A stretch of 64,000 nt of DNA, taken from positions 13,376,204-13,440,203 of the forward strand of contig CM066925.1 in the NCBI GenBank assembly GCA_033964015.1. The letters run 5' to 3'. The position numbers and the translations under genes were made by a program. The first letter of the stretch is position 1. The number at the start of each line of letters is the position of its first letter. Below, piece after piece: positions 1-11,374 of the stretch. Below the pieces are notes generated by a model. The model was not told where the DNA came from, ran no database searches, and worked only from the letters and a program-made list of their open reading frames with translations. Source of the DNA: Scolanthus callimorphus. Its lineage: Eukaryota > Cnidaria > Anthozoa > Actiniaria > Edwardsiidae.

Positions 1-143
1 TATTTTTGATGTTTTCGGTGACCATGTCCCTTTAAAGAGAGCCGCCATTTTGTCAGCCTAGCAACATAACGAGTCAGATAAAGCATTTTCGCTAATTTAC
101 AAGCTACAAAGGTAAGTCGCCAATTGGCGACCAGGTTGAAACC

Positions 144-784
144 CTTAAAGGGGCTGTATCACGGTCATTTGAATAAATTTAGAAAATACAGCTCTAAATG
201 TGTATGTAATCATCACCAAATCACTTGTTAGTATATATAATAGGACTCCATGCTGTCCAATTAAGAAAAAATTGGATGATTCAGAGGAACTCCAAAACAA
301 TTTGGAGTTCCGAGGAATCATCCATTTTTTTCTTAATTGGACAAGCATGGAGTCCTGTTATTTATTAATTATATAACATCAATGTTCAAACCCAAACTGT
401 CCAATTTTAGCGCGAACTGTCCAATTAGAGCGCGCGCGATCCAATTAAAAAATAATTGGACGATTCCAGAAAAATCGATCTGCCGGCACAATGGAATTTC
501 GAGCTGGCTATATAATTATTAGCCTAATAGGCTATGTAGGCAAGTTTTAGCGGCAAGACTGCCGATTTACAAGCACATTTTGATGTAAATTCAAACTTCA
601 AAAACTCATTGTTGCAATCCGTTTCCATCCGCTCTGTAATAGGTCCATGAAGCCTACAATCATGATCGTTTTGTAGTTAAAGGGTTATTTAACAAACCTA
701 GACTAGTATTTTGGCTATCCATCAGTTATTTGTATGTTTTTTACATCATCAAAAGTGTGCTAAAATCGTGACACAGCCCCTTTA
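144..784. mobile_element. Non-autonomous DNA element with TTAAAGGGGCTGT ends
   Basis: The left end reads TTAAAGGGGCTGTATCACG and the right end is its near-perfect reverse complement, giving terminal inverted repeats of about 20 bp. The interior has no coding capacity. A perfect-looking hairpin of about 120 bp (roughly 238-358) sits inside it, with arms beginning with an AGGACTCCATGC word; this may be a second nested element. The interior also repeats the word CTGTCCAATT. A right-end relative lies near 36,665-36,690. The family is not identified. Confidence 0.6.
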
Positions 785-1156
785 ATCTAGTCGCGATGTC
801 GGTATCTGCTGAGCAATACCAAACATGAGAACATATTATTTAAAGCAACCAAATCTCTCATCAATAACTTCCTCTGTTCATTTGATTCAATTTTTTCTGG
901 ATACTTGAAAAGAGAGCCTAGACGTTGCACAATTCATGTGATTTGGCTAAAATAACGCGCGATTCTACTTGCGTTGTGATTTGGCTGAGGGCTTCGGAAA
1001 ACGGAATAACCCATCAAAATTCAAGTCGAAGGGTTCTAAGGGTTGCTTTATACGGATACAGGGAAACAATCTGAAGAAAGGGGATGCCGTATCTGATAAT
1101 TATGGTGCTCCGCTAGAGAGCTCCGCTCTTAAAGGATAATCCGTAGCTTGTAACTC

Positions 1157-1215
1157 ATTGATAATTATGGTGCTCCGCTAGAGAGCTCCGCTCTCTCTAG
1201 CGGAGCCCCATAATT
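1157..1215. repeat. Short palindromic element beside a splice donor
   Basis: The arms read AATTATGGTGCTCCGCTAGA and the reverse complement of nearly the same word, forming a hairpin of about 58 bp. Read on the minus strand it begins 11 bases inside the intron that follows the EGF exon ending at 1226. A second partial copy of one arm lies at 1,100-1,135. Confidence 0.65.
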
Positions 1216-1225
1216 GTGTACTTAC

Positions 1226-2336
1226 GTGATGTATTGCATGTAGGTCCAGCATAATTTGGTAGACACAAACAAGTCGTGTTCTCGCTACTGCCAAGCTTGT
1301 GACATGTTCCACCATTAGCACATGTCGTGCACTGAGAAGGAAGGAAGATAGTAAGGGTGTGGTCATTATTTAACGGGGGAGGGCTACTATTTAGTACAAT
1401 ATAGTAATACTACTGTTATAGGGCCTATTCTGGGTCCTGTTATGCGAGATAAGGAAAAATTGCGCCAGTTAGGAGCTGCGGGATAGAGCGAGATAAGGTC
1501 CCAGAGTAGGCGCCTACTCTAGGAACTTATCTCACCGTGAGTTAATGTGAGATAAAGCGAGATAAGGAAAATTGTGCCAAGCAGGAGCTTCGAGATAAGG
1601 TCCCAGAGTAGCGCTGTTTCACGGATAGTTTGTGCTATTTAGTCTATCAGTTCCAAATCGTTGCACGGGTTTAGTTCGTGCAGTCCATATAGAGACTCTG
1701 TTTGTTAGTGGCAAGAAAAAAACCTGTTATCACAAAAGGCTTATGATATGGAGAAAAGTGATGTGAAAAATGTAGTTCCAAAGAAAATCCCTTCAAAACG
1801 TCGGCCCACTTCAAACACTTGCAGCTCGAAGACGGAATTAAGGCAGGCGCGGATCCAGACCTATTTACACCTGTTTACAAAACAGGTCAAATTTTTGGTT
1901 TCTTTTTAAATAAATTAATATTATTTTCATCTTCACTTAAAAAATACTCTCGTATTTCACGCGAAAAAGCCGACCGCAAATAGGTCAGATTTTTTTCTGG
2001 ATCCGCGCCTGCAAGGTTCTGATATTTATGCTTGCTTTTTACCGCGCCCCAGAGCAATGGCATCTCTCTTTTACATACTCACATTTTGTGTCCTGAAGAG
2101 ACATCCTGGTTCGCTCTTCAATGTGTAGCCTGCTAACCGTCCATCACGGAGTTCACACGTCTTGGACGAGGGACAGTAGCTATACATGTGACAGTGTAGG
2201 TATCTATGACACTCCCACTGGCAATCTATCTCTTCGCTTGCAAGAAACGTAGTAATAGGTCCAGCTATGTGTTCGAGAATGGAGTTGTTTCCGATCGGCC
2301 CAAATTCCTTGCGAAGGAGACTAGGGCAATTTGCGC
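1226..2336 (-). CDS. PAN/apple plus EGF-like extracellular protein (partial, two exons)
   Basis: Two exons on the minus strand join in phase 0. The first (2083-2336) follows a CAG acceptor and ends at a GTGAGT donor. It encodes a cysteine-rich PAN/apple-type module containing GPITTF, a cluster of Cys residues and the segment CELRDGRLAGYT. The second (1226-1331) follows a CAG acceptor and ends at GTAAGT. It encodes one EGF-like repeat with the pattern CTTCANGGTC, CLC and PNYAGPTC. This domain pair is typical of secreted or membrane-anchored cnidarian adhesion proteins, so an extracellular role is inferred. The signal-peptide exon and the 3' exons are not found; the gene probably continues beyond the left edge. 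The intron carries a GCGCGGATCCAG element. Confidence 0.7.
1425..1610. repeat. Inverted-repeat element rich in GAGATAAGG words
   Basis: The left end CCTATTCTGGGTCC and the right end GGTCCCAGAGTAG are imperfect reverse complements, and the words GCGAGATAAGG and AGGAGCT recur several times between them. No coding potential. It lies in the intron between the EGF and PAN exons. Confidence 0.5.
1845..2012. mobile_element. Non-autonomous element with GGCGCGGATCCAGA ends
   Basis: Terminal inverted repeats AGGCGCGGATCCAGA and TCTGGATCCGCGCCT bound an AT-rich interior of about 140 bp without an ORF. It also has subterminal ACCTATTT and AATAGGTC words. It sits in the intron of the PAN/EGF gene, 70 bp from the PAN exon. 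Confidence 0.65.
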
Positions 2337-2975
2337 CTGTCGAGGACGAAAGATCACAAAAGCAGATTATATTAAAAGGCAAGACAAGGCACTTTATTCA
2401 CGCCTCAGTCTTCTTGCTCTTCGGTTTATTGTCTTGGGATCACCCTAATCACGCACGAATAAAAAATAAAGCTACCATAATTCATCGTCATTAATAATTC
2501 AGACATTGGCCATCTGGAAGTGCACCGTAACTTCTAGAAAGCTAAAATAAATGCGATTCAATTACAAAAGGAATAAAATTCAACTCAGCTATGCATCGAG
2601 GAGAATCCTGCAATTAAAGTATCTTCACATTGGAAAAAGTGTTCATACAAGAAATGCAATGTTTATTATATAAACTTAGAGCGATGCTCGCTTTACCTGT
2701 TCGAAACGAGCGCGGAGTTTTGTTTCCAATTTGGCATTTTATCTCTTCCTTTTTTGACATATGTTCAATGATCCGTTTAATCAGGTAAATCCCCTCCGTT
2801 TTGCCTTTATTTCAACCTATCCTTCTCGAAATCCGGATTTAAAGTATTTGATAAATTACTTCAAAGACTTCTGTAAGGTTTGTTTTCGAAGTACGAAATT
2901 CTCTAAAAGATCTCGCAAGCTCGATGACGTTGCCTTACCAATGTTATTCTCATATGTTTGTTGCTGGTCTCTTTA

Positions 2976-3165
2976 AAGAGCCTGTGTCCGCCGTCATTTT
3001 CACAGCACCGGACGGCTGATTTAGAGAATATAGAGCAATCTTCTCGATTGAATTTGGTACATCAAATCTAAAACTTTGTTTTAAGATGCTTTTAAAGAGA
3101 TTTCTACAGTCTTCTATTATATCGAACGAAAACAATAACAAAGGAGTGGCTGACACGGGCTCTTT
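2976..3165. mobile_element. Dispersed element, AAAGAGCC ends (copy 1 of 3)
   Basis: Starts with CTTTAAAGAGCCTGTGTC and closes near GGCTCTTTAAAAG. Two relatives occur in the window, at 12,464-12,812 and inverted at 30,613-30,850. They share the words CGGCTGATTTAGAGAATATA and AACAATAAC-AAGGAGTGG. No ORF is shared among the copies. Related ends with GCCGCCATTTTGTC occur near positions 40-70 and 42,405. Confidence 0.6.
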
Positions 3166-4989
3166 AAAAGAACTCGCTTTCTTACCACTAATTTGGAGAT
3201 TTCGTAGCACCCAAAGAAGCAGAAAGAGCTCTTTCTGAGTCATCCTTACAGCCCTCGAATTGATCTCTGTACCCATGATCACTTTGTTGCTGTCTGGATT
3301 TAGTCAAACAAGCGGGGCTCAGGGACTGCTCTTTGAAAGCACGCGGCGAACGGAGAACTCTCATTTGAATGTTCAATAGCAATACCGTCGGCGTCACCAA
3401 AAAAAAAAAAAAGACGAGGAACAATGCTGAGATGAGATGGTGTACGGCGCCAAATACCTAGGTGGGGGCACCATATCTTTTGTGTGCGGTTGATACATAA
3501 AAGTTAAAACAAAATCCCATCGTCGCCAAACATGACAGAGCCGATGACCAAATTTGAAACCTCCAAAATCTCATGACCGAAATTGGGATATCACCTTTTT
3601 CCCTCCCATTCTGCGTCAGCAATTGGAGTGCCGAGGCATCCTCGCGCGTCAGGGTCCATCGCCTCCACCTCTTTCACCAGGGGAGTGGTGAGGGGAGGAC
3701 ACTCGCGCACCCGAGGATGGTTCTTTGTTCTACATCTCTCTTTGCTGGATCTTGGTAAGGCCGGCCTGTTATGTTTTCGTATTTTTTCAAGTATCTCGGC
3801 TGTAGGGTTCTCCAAGAATCTCGTTAAGATAACTTTCAAAAGACCGCCCCGCCTTATGTAAATGTTTTTGTTTTGTAGTAGCATGCAGAAGTTTGTTGTG
3901 TTTGGTGTTATAACGAGGTAAATAAATAAATAAACAGAGAGCTCGCTCCCACAGATATGATTTGTCAATACAAAATTTCTATGGCAAGTTTTCGTGCCAC
4001 CAAAATCCCAGGCTAGATTTTTGCGCCCAAAAAAATCCCATGCAAAGAAAATCCCAATTTCATACAAAAATGCAACCTAAAAAAATCATACCCCCTAAAA
4101 CATCCTTCGCACATCCTGTACACCTGGTCTCCTGCCATCCTCATCTGTTTGGTAACATCAGTAAATAGTAATGATTGCCTACTTATTATCACAGCGTGAA
4201 GCTAAGCTCACGTACGTCATGAGAGATCACGGATTGATGTGGTAAAAGGCAGGCAGAGCAGTGAGAAATGCCTTGTTTGCTTTGCCAGACATCCAACATG
4301 AATTCAGATAATGCCTCTTTATTTGCCTTGAATTCTTCTTCTCTACACTATTCTCCCCATCATAATGACGTTTGTTGAGAGGCTTATTAAATAGTACAAA
4401 AGCCTATGCAGTTTTATGCTCTGCTTGCGATGATCTCTAATGAGGGTAATATAGTCTTTCATTGGTTTATTTTTAATTGACAGCGATGTGTTTTCGCTGA
4501 CTACCTAATTCACAGTGTGAAGCAGCAAAGTTCACGTAAGTTTTGACCGAGGCTGGGTGGGCAGTGAGAACTAGTATATTTAACCTAAGTAGTTTTACAT
4601 TTATACACATTTTATATATTAGATAAATTTATTTAATTTTGTATTTTTTGGTGTCCCCATATTAGTAATGTGATTTCCCATGTGCTAGAAGGCTTTGACA
4701 TTCAATAGGCCTTTATCACGCAATATTGATTAATAATATTTAGTTTAATTACTCAAGTGATTATAAGAATTTTCGCGCGCTGATTGGTCTAGAAGTTTGT
4801 TTTCTCTTGCTATAATCACCGTCGACCTCAGGTTTGTTACTTGATTTCAACTAACGAGTTTTCGACGTTAAATAAGGAGGCTTTGCTATAAACGAACTAT
4901 TTTTATTTTACTTGCTCAAACTCTGTAACAATAAATCCTGCGCACTCATGCAAGCTTAACGTAACACGCGCACGCGGCTTTTGTTGCTT

Positions 4990-5277
4990 AAGGTCCGTTT
5001 ACACTTGCAATTTTTGCTGCAATTTTTGCCGCGCGAGTCGCGGAGATTTTTCTCGCACGTACGCGTCAACTCAAAATCACTAATGTAAACTATGTGCAAC
5101 TCGGCGCGGTCTGCCGCGATGTTGCGGAGATTTCAAACATGTTCAAAACTCTTTGCAACTTGATGCGATTTGAAGAAAAGAGAGCACAGAAATCGCACCG
5201 GATTTGCATCTCGTTTACACAAGAGACAAGTCGCGCGAGAAAAATCGCCGCGACAAAAAAAGTGTAAACCGTTCTTT
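4990..5277. mobile_element. Element with GTTTACACT ends and GCGCGA-word interior
   Basis: Begins AGGTCCGTTTACACT and ends AGTGTAAACCGTTCTT. The interior is built from recurring words such as TCGCGCGAGA and GCGGAGATTT on both strands, so it is rich in internal hairpins. It belongs to a loose set in this window with similar ends but different interior words. Confidence 0.55.
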
Positions 5278-5648
5278 AGACTATTGTCAAAGACCAGCCA
5301 GAGTAAAATACAATAGCACAAAACAACCTGTTTTTTTCTATTTACTTATTTCTAATAATAATGACAAATATTATTGCTTCATTGCCATTCACATTCACTG
5401 CTAATTTCATAATTCTTAGAATCCCAACTTTTAAATTCAAACTACGTTCTGGCATCCGTTGGTGTTAAGTTGTAAGCAACAATAAAATTGTTTCCTCACA
5501 ATCTTCCAGATATCCAATTCTATTCATAAAACATAGGCAAAAAAGGCTAAAGGCGATGAGAAATTGAACATTGTACCCTCCCAAATGAATCACATGATCT
5601 GCATTAGGAGGCAACAAGAGGTAAACACCATTAGCCGATTTGGTCTTG

Positions 5649-5856
5649 TTGTACCCAGGGCTCTCTGGCTCGTCACCTCGCGGGACTGGCTCTGTTGGCA
5701 GCCATTTCTGGGGCTTTACTGATTGTTTGAACGTAGTAGCATGCGCAGAAAGTTATTTCTCTCAACTCTGTTTCAAATCCCGCGGATGTCAACACTGCCA
5801 CCAGAGCCTTCCCCACAAGGTGACCAGCTGGGAAGCTCTGGGTTTGAGAATGATTA
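5649..5856. mobile_element. CCCAGAGCTC-type non-autonomous element
   Basis: A diverged copy of the family best seen at 34,697-34,915 and 37,013-37,222. The left end is TACCCAGGGCTCTCTGGC, the right end GAAGCTCTGGGTTTGAGAATG-like, and the shared interior words are GCATGCGCAGAAAG and CTCTGTTTCAAATC. It has no coding content. Confidence 0.6.
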
Positions 5857-5987
5857 TGTCTATTGCCTAACATTTCGCAACCAAAAATATCTCGTAGAGG
5901 GTTCATAAAATCTATCAGGACTCAAACTAGGCGTTTGACTGATGGACACCAGAACGTTGGTTTGGCGGTTGGTGGAGAGTTTGCAGA

Positions 5988-6178
5988 ATAGACCTCCATG
6001 GCGTGGGCATAATGTTTGCCCATTTCAGATCTCGCGGCATTCCCATGAGTATTCTCTCTTTGTTTGGAATGATTCCATATTCATATATCCTTCAGTGCAT
6101 AGCAGAAAAAGAAATACTCATGGGAATGCCTCGTGATCTGAAATGGGAAACATTACGCCCAAGCCGAGAAGGTCTATT
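5988..6178. mobile_element. Fold-back element, TAGACCTCC ends (copy 1 of 2)
   Basis: About 190 bp with long inverted arms: ATAGACCTCC, GGGCATAATGTTTGCCC and CCCATTTCAGATC on the left recur inverted on the right. The centre is ATATTCATATATCCTTC. A second copy is at 17,137-17,334 in a DLAT intron, with the same arms. Both are bounded by TA, suggesting a TA target. Confidence 0.7.
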
Positions 6179-6360
6179 ATGAACACTGCAGTACAGCACT
6201 GCTATATTAGGTCCATAGCCAAAACATTTACCACTGTTCCATTTAAATACCCACACATTACTGTCCATTAGATTAGATTCTTGGTTATTCAAAATAGTTC
6301 TGCAACAATTCCACTTCAACACACCAACATTTGATCTTTTGCATGAAGTTTCAAACAAGG

Positions 6361-6545
6361 AATTTCCACAGGCGTTTATGTTTGTTACTGGTATTTCCAC
6401 AGGGGTTGTTTCAAATCTCTGCTCATCATGCAGGAGCCCTGGAATTTCCACAGGGTACAAACTACCACAGGAATGCGTTCAGATTGTGTTAAGGTTGCGC
6501 ATGTCTACAGCTTTGTGCAAGAATGACCTCCCCATGATTGAGCAA
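6361..6545. repeat. Degenerate tandem repeats at the PEX5 3' end
   Basis: The word TTTCCACAGG recurs at about 6,364, 6,400 and 6,440. The stretch 6,463-6,543 is then a degraded copy of the last PEX5 codons and stop region (6,577-6,685), sharing ACTACCACAGG, TTCAGA and CTACAGCTTT-TGCAAG words but lacking about 20 internal bases. Local duplication of the gene's 3' end is inferred. Confidence 0.6.
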
Positions 6546-6571
6546 CAGGCAGTATAATTTCTTGCCCTTCA

Positions 6572-8444
6572 TCACACTACCACAGGGATGGGTTCAGACT
6601 CGTGTGGGAACTCTTTATTAAGAGACACAAGGTCACGCACATCTACAGCTTTATGCAAGTCTGACCTTCCCATCATTGAGAATGTCATGCGTAAGGTCGA
6701 CCAAATATTATCAGACATTGTCGATATAGACCCATTACTACCGATGTCCCCCTTGCTCTGCATATTGAGTGCCAAAAGGAAGTGTTCAACTGCTTGTTGG
6801 TATGCACCAAGATTGATACAACTGATGCCAAGATTGTAGCGGCAACGTATAAAACCAGGACTGTAAGACAAAGCATGCCTGTAGGCTTCAACGGCTTCCT
6901 CACTCTGACCACCATTTGCTAAAGTGGCACCAAGTCTGTTCATAGTAATGCATCCTGAGGCTGGGTGACAAGTGCTGCTTGGAAACAGTCTACAGCCTTG
7001 TCGTACTCCCCTGAAAGGTTAAACAGGACGCCAAGACCAACCTGTACTGACGAGTCCATGTCATTTTCAGGAGCTCTCTGTGCCGCTGTGATGTACAGTT
7101 CTTTGATCTCATTATACATATCCGTGGACATGACACTGGAAGTGATAGGGCGGCTTCTCTGACCTCCCGCTGCTCCTTCCATCTCGGGTGGGACAAGATC
7201 TTTGTATTTGGGGTTAGCATGCAGCCAGTCCTTAAGCACCCGACAAGCCAGCGACTGCATAGACTCATTTGTATAGCTAATAGCCAGGGCCATCAGCGCT
7301 GTTAGGTTTTCAGGTTGCAGGTCAATGCATTTGTTTAATGCATTAATGGCCGCCGAATCTTGTTCATTTTCAGCTTGACTTGTGCCGAGGTATTGCCATG
7401 CTTCTGCATGGTCGGGTTTCTGCCGAACCTGCGCCTCAAAAAGTAATATGGCACTTACTAGGTCACCCTCTTTTAATTTCTTAAGGCCTTCTTCAAATGG
7501 ATTAGGATGGTCCAGCAAGGGATTATCCTCCTCAAACTTATATTCCTTATTCACCGAAGACTCGTACTCGGTATACCACGCATGAGCCTCTTCATTGTCA
7601 TTCTGAACCAAGTTGTCCCATTCCCCTTGCAAACTGTCCCAAAAATCTACATCCTCCCGTTGATTAGCAGTTGATTCTATGAACTCTGTTGCCCAATCCC
7701 CCTCTGTAGTACGGAATTTCTCATACTCCCCTACCCAGTTATCTGCCTCTACAGATTCATCAGTTACTTCTTTCCCTGTTTGTGAATCTATCACCTGATT
7801 ATTCTCAACTTTATACTGTCCATCCCTGAGTTTGGCCATGAACCTCATAAACTTGGAATTTGCAAATTTTGTATCTTTGCTGTTTTCTACTAATTCGCCT
7901 GCAACGCCAGCAAGCTGTGTGTCTTCGCTCTGATATTCCTGTACCCACTTGTCTTCGTCTACATGGTCTTGTGCATGCCTGACATCTTCCAGGTATTCAT
8001 TTGCCCATTTGGATGGGTATCAAGAAGTTCAAGTCTAGGCTCAATGTTTGCATTAGCATTATATTCCTTGGACCAGTCTTCTGCAGTGTTGACCTCTGAA
8101 GACATATAATCAGCCGCCCACTGGCTTGCGGCCATATCTGCCACACCCGGAGCTCTAACAGGAGTATGATGGAGATTTTGTTGTTCTATCTGTTTCATTT
8201 CACTCAGAAGATCATCCATACGGAATGTCTGCGGTGGGGCATGTGCGCTGTGCTCCCTCAAGAATTCCTCTGCCAGCTCATGCTCCTGTCGTTGATGAAA
8301 AGGCTGCTCATGCAGCCGATGGCCCAGCTTATCATGGAAGAGTCTTTCCTGGTGTAATGAGCTTTCCTGGGTGAAGTGAGTTGCCAATTTCATCAGTGGG
8401 TTGGCCCCTCCACAATCTCCCTCCACCAAGTCACGCATTGCCAT
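6572..8444 (-). CDS. PEX5: PEX5, peroxisomal targeting signal 1 receptor (two frame breaks)
   Basis: Cytosolic/peroxisomal shuttle receptor that binds PTS1 cargo and docks at the peroxisome membrane. The start at 8444 gives [20 protein letters not shown], with the conserved cysteine at residue 11 that is ubiquitinated in the family. Several WxxxF/Y PEX14-binding motifs follow (WAADY, WSKEY, WANEY, WVQEY, WVGEY, WATEF, WYTEY). The C-terminal half holds the TPR repeats, including [16 protein letters not shown] and [13 protein letters not shown], and ends after [17 protein letters not shown]. Two one-base losses interrupt the frame: near 8,018 (before [10 protein letters not shown]) and near 6,943, where the Trp codon preceding [10 protein letters not shown] lacks a G. 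With these the length would be about 624 residues, normal for PEX5. There are no introns across 1.87 kb, which is unusual for a metazoan PEX5. A possible acceptor just upstream (TTTTAATAACAG on the minus strand) hints at a 5'UTR intron. Either a sequencing problem or an intronless copy in decay. Confidence 0.93.
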
Positions 8445-10549
8445 GGCTACAGTATTATCAGGGAACTCTTGGTCTGAACTCTTGGTCTTCTATCTGTTAT
8501 TAAAATTAAAACCCTTTCAGTGCCCTTAAAGGCAGTATTGCTTTTAGTCTTTAAAAAGGATTTTTAGGAATAATCATTAAAGTCGCCAATTTATCCTTCC
8601 TTTATTTATTTCAAGCTACAAATCCATCCCCAGTTCTAGGAATCAGGGCTGCTTAAATTGATTCTTCTAAATCGAGGCTTCAACTGCGAAGCACAATCGC
8701 CATGTTAGGGCTTCTTGACACCATCTTGCCATACCGTTCAATGGCGTAATTCACAACAAATCTAGGTCTAAATCCATGAGGAGAGCACGGCAATTTTAAG
8801 CCCAAGTGAAGAACATTAGGCATAAAAGGAAAAATGCTTTAGGATTATTTACATCCATATTGGATGCAATTTCAAGCCATTACTAGATAACACTTTCATA
8901 TTAACATTGATTACTCAGCCATTCAGAATGTAGTATTGATAATAGACCATTAGCAGATTTGACTTCTAACAGTTTAACATCCTTGATGTGCATCAGCAAA
9001 GTAACATTTTTAGTGTCAACATGTGCAAAAACAAAGGATGACCAAGGCTTGACCCCCAGACAAAAAATTCTAGCTACGGCCTTGCTATTGCATTGTGTGC
9101 ACTTGCACTTGCAGTTTGCGCTTAATGGTTCAAGTGTAAACCAGCCCTTCAAATCCAATTACAGATATGTTGAAGCTAGAAATTCTTAAACTTTTATGAG
9201 CATTACTTAGTTTAGTAAGCAGAACGATAAAGTTGATCAGATCCCTGCCTCTAATCAGATTCATTTGGAGAATTTACGCAAGCTCATCAAGATTTCTTCG
9301 GCAAAATACTTATATTTTCATACCTTTCCTATAACTAATTCGCGTAACCATAGAATAACATACCTTTATATTTCCATTTGCATCACGAATGTCTTATATT
9401 TGGTGAAACCTAGCCATGTTTTCGGCAACAAAACATCGAAAACCATCATTCCACTTCAACCGACTCCGTCTAGTACGAAATACGAAACCACGCGCGCAGG
9501 CGAGGGCCACGTGACTCGGCGTAACCAATCGAACGTGGCACATCCTGGCCTTATACGCGGGCTCTGGGACGAGATTGATCGACAAGCAACAAGATGCTAT
9601 ACACGGCAATGGAATGGAATCGAATGAAGTGCAACTTTGACCTTTATAAAATAGCTATCAAGATATTCGCGATATTTAAAGACATTGTTTTACAGTCTAC
9701 AAGCAGAGTAGACCAAGGAGCATATGCAAGATTGTAAAAGGCACAGCAGTAGAATACTTTCGCGCCGCCATTTTGTTTACAGAATGACCCGGCAAAGCAG
9801 AAAAAAGCAATGAGCCAATCAACTTTTGGTTTTAAAACAAATAAAAGTTTTCTTCGGTAGCTTGGTCAACTTTTGTACCATAAATCCCAGCATAGGGCTT
9901 CGCTTTCCAACATGAGCAAAACCCGCGTCCTGCTTGGCCTCGTTTCCATGCTGAATAAATCTGCTGAAAAATCCAAGATGGCGCTTGTGTGACAAAGGCG
10001 AATGTATGGTAAAGCCACTTCTCTCTTGGGATGACCCAATGAGAGGGGCGGAACTTACCATATATTGACCGGCAGGTTTTAGGACCGTTTTGGACGTTTT
10101 GACGCGCAATTCAAAATGGCGAGGGTGAAATTTTCGCGATTTCACGGAGTTAACCATCCTGAATGGTTAGCATCCAACATATCAAGAAAATTCCCTTAAA
10201 AATTGTCGACTTTCTTCAACTTCCTTATAAGGAAGTATCTGCATACCATATTTGGAATCTCAGTAAGTTTTTCACTATTTTTATTGACGTAGAATACTTC
10301 AAACTCAACCAGAACTCAAATACACTCGAGAAAATATGTTCTGTGCATTTCTGCTATGTTTTTCACGGTCAAGAACCTGGAAACAAGGTAGACGAGACAC
10401 CACAGGAAGCCCGGTCTATCTCTAGAAAGACGACAATGTTTTCTTGATATGCAGAGAAAAGACGGCTAAATTTAAGGTTACCTCTGTCACTTTTTCCATG
10501 GATCATGAAAAGATGCTTTTTTTTCTTTCGTGTGAGATGGCTTTTCTCC

Positions 10550-11374
10550 CCCGGGGGAAGGGGGGGGGGGGGGGGGGCTCCCATATTTTTGGAGCTGGGG
10601 TGCTCGTCGGGAACTTTCGTTTTCACCCCTAAAAGGTACCAAACATGGCGTCGCTTAGTTGATTTTGACCCCTAAAAGGTACCAAACATGGCGTCGCTTA
10701 TGCACTAGTCATTGTTTCCACCGACCCCCAACCCCCGCGACATAGCAGGGGAATATGAAACAGATGTTGTCAAATTTGAAATAATTCCACCGCCTACCAG
10801 GGGAGAACGCCTTGGCAAATTCCCTACGCCCCGGGGAAACATTCCTACACCCAAGGGACAAAGTCCACCCTCCACAAGATGGATACAAGAAACTTTCCTA
10901 ATATTATCAAAACCAGTAGAGTGTCTTTTTCGAAATGAAAACGTCAGATGTTTTGTTTCCCCCGCCATTCCCCCGGCCGGTTATCTGAGCCATAGCAAAT
11001 TGAAGTAAACTCCGGGGATTTTGCCAGGCAATAGTGGGGGAAATATCAGTAGTTTGTCTTGTATTCTTGTCCCGATCCCCCGCATGTCGCGGGGGTGGGG
11101 GTCGGTGCAAGCAAATGACTAGTGCATTAGTTGATTTTCCCTCGTAATTTTGTCGCGTATTTTTTGAGCTGAAATTCAGGCTACCATCAACAAGTGCGAT
11201 TTGCTTGATTTGCTAGAACGGACCTCTAACAGATACCTATCAGGAAAAAAAATAAACGTTTTCGAATTTTACCCCCTAGTAAAAGGGACCCGAGGCGGCC
11301 AGAGGCCTGATTTTAAACCCTAAAAGGTACGACGAGCACCCCGCCAAAAAAAATATGGGAGTCCCCCTCCCGGG
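10550..11374. mobile_element. GC-ended element carrying a nested second element
   Basis: Left end: C/G run, CTCCCATATTTTTGG, then GGGGTGCTCGTCGGGAA. The right end is the reverse complement, and the interior has repeated CCCCTAAAAGGTAC words. Related copies lie at 39,083-39,494, 44,302-44,653 and 55,351-55,773. The interior is split at the host word GTCGCTTAGTTGATTTT by another element (10,701-11,126); the uninterrupted word occurs at about 10,650 and 44,376. Confidence 0.75.
10701..11126. mobile_element. Nested element with TGCACTAGTCA ends and TTA target
   Basis: Terminal inverted repeats of about 45 bp: TGCACTAGTCATTG with CACCGACCCCCA and CCGCGACAT on the left, mirrored on the right. TTA flanks both sides (10,698-10,700 and 11,127-11,129), consistent with a 3-base target duplication as in PIF/Harbinger-type elements. 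A CACTA-type origin is the alternative. The 426 bp interior has no transposase. Confidence 0.7.

Larger units (their letters stand above)
2337..5987. other. Region without a recognisable gene
   Basis: Presumably upstream of the PAN/EGF gene. It holds a dispersed element (2976-3165), a stretch with recurring AAAATCCCA words (3,500-4,080), an element with GTTTACAC ends (4990-5277), a half-copy of an element with TAAACACCATTAGCC ends (5,620-5,650) and a CCCAGAG-type element (5649-5856). A 158-codon open frame at 3591-4067 on the minus strand has no recognisable domain and overlaps repeat words. An upstream signal-peptide exon could be hidden near 2,700-2,755, but its phase does not fit. Confidence 0.5.

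Noticed and set aside
3591..4067. 158-codon minus-strand open frame
   Set aside because: No recognisable domain, WDF-type residue patterns come from AAAATCCCA words, and no splice or start context supports it.
6092..6460. 122-codon minus-strand frame with repeated PVEIP
   Set aside because: It runs through the fold-back element and the TTTCCACAGG repeats downstream of PEX5; there is no independent support.
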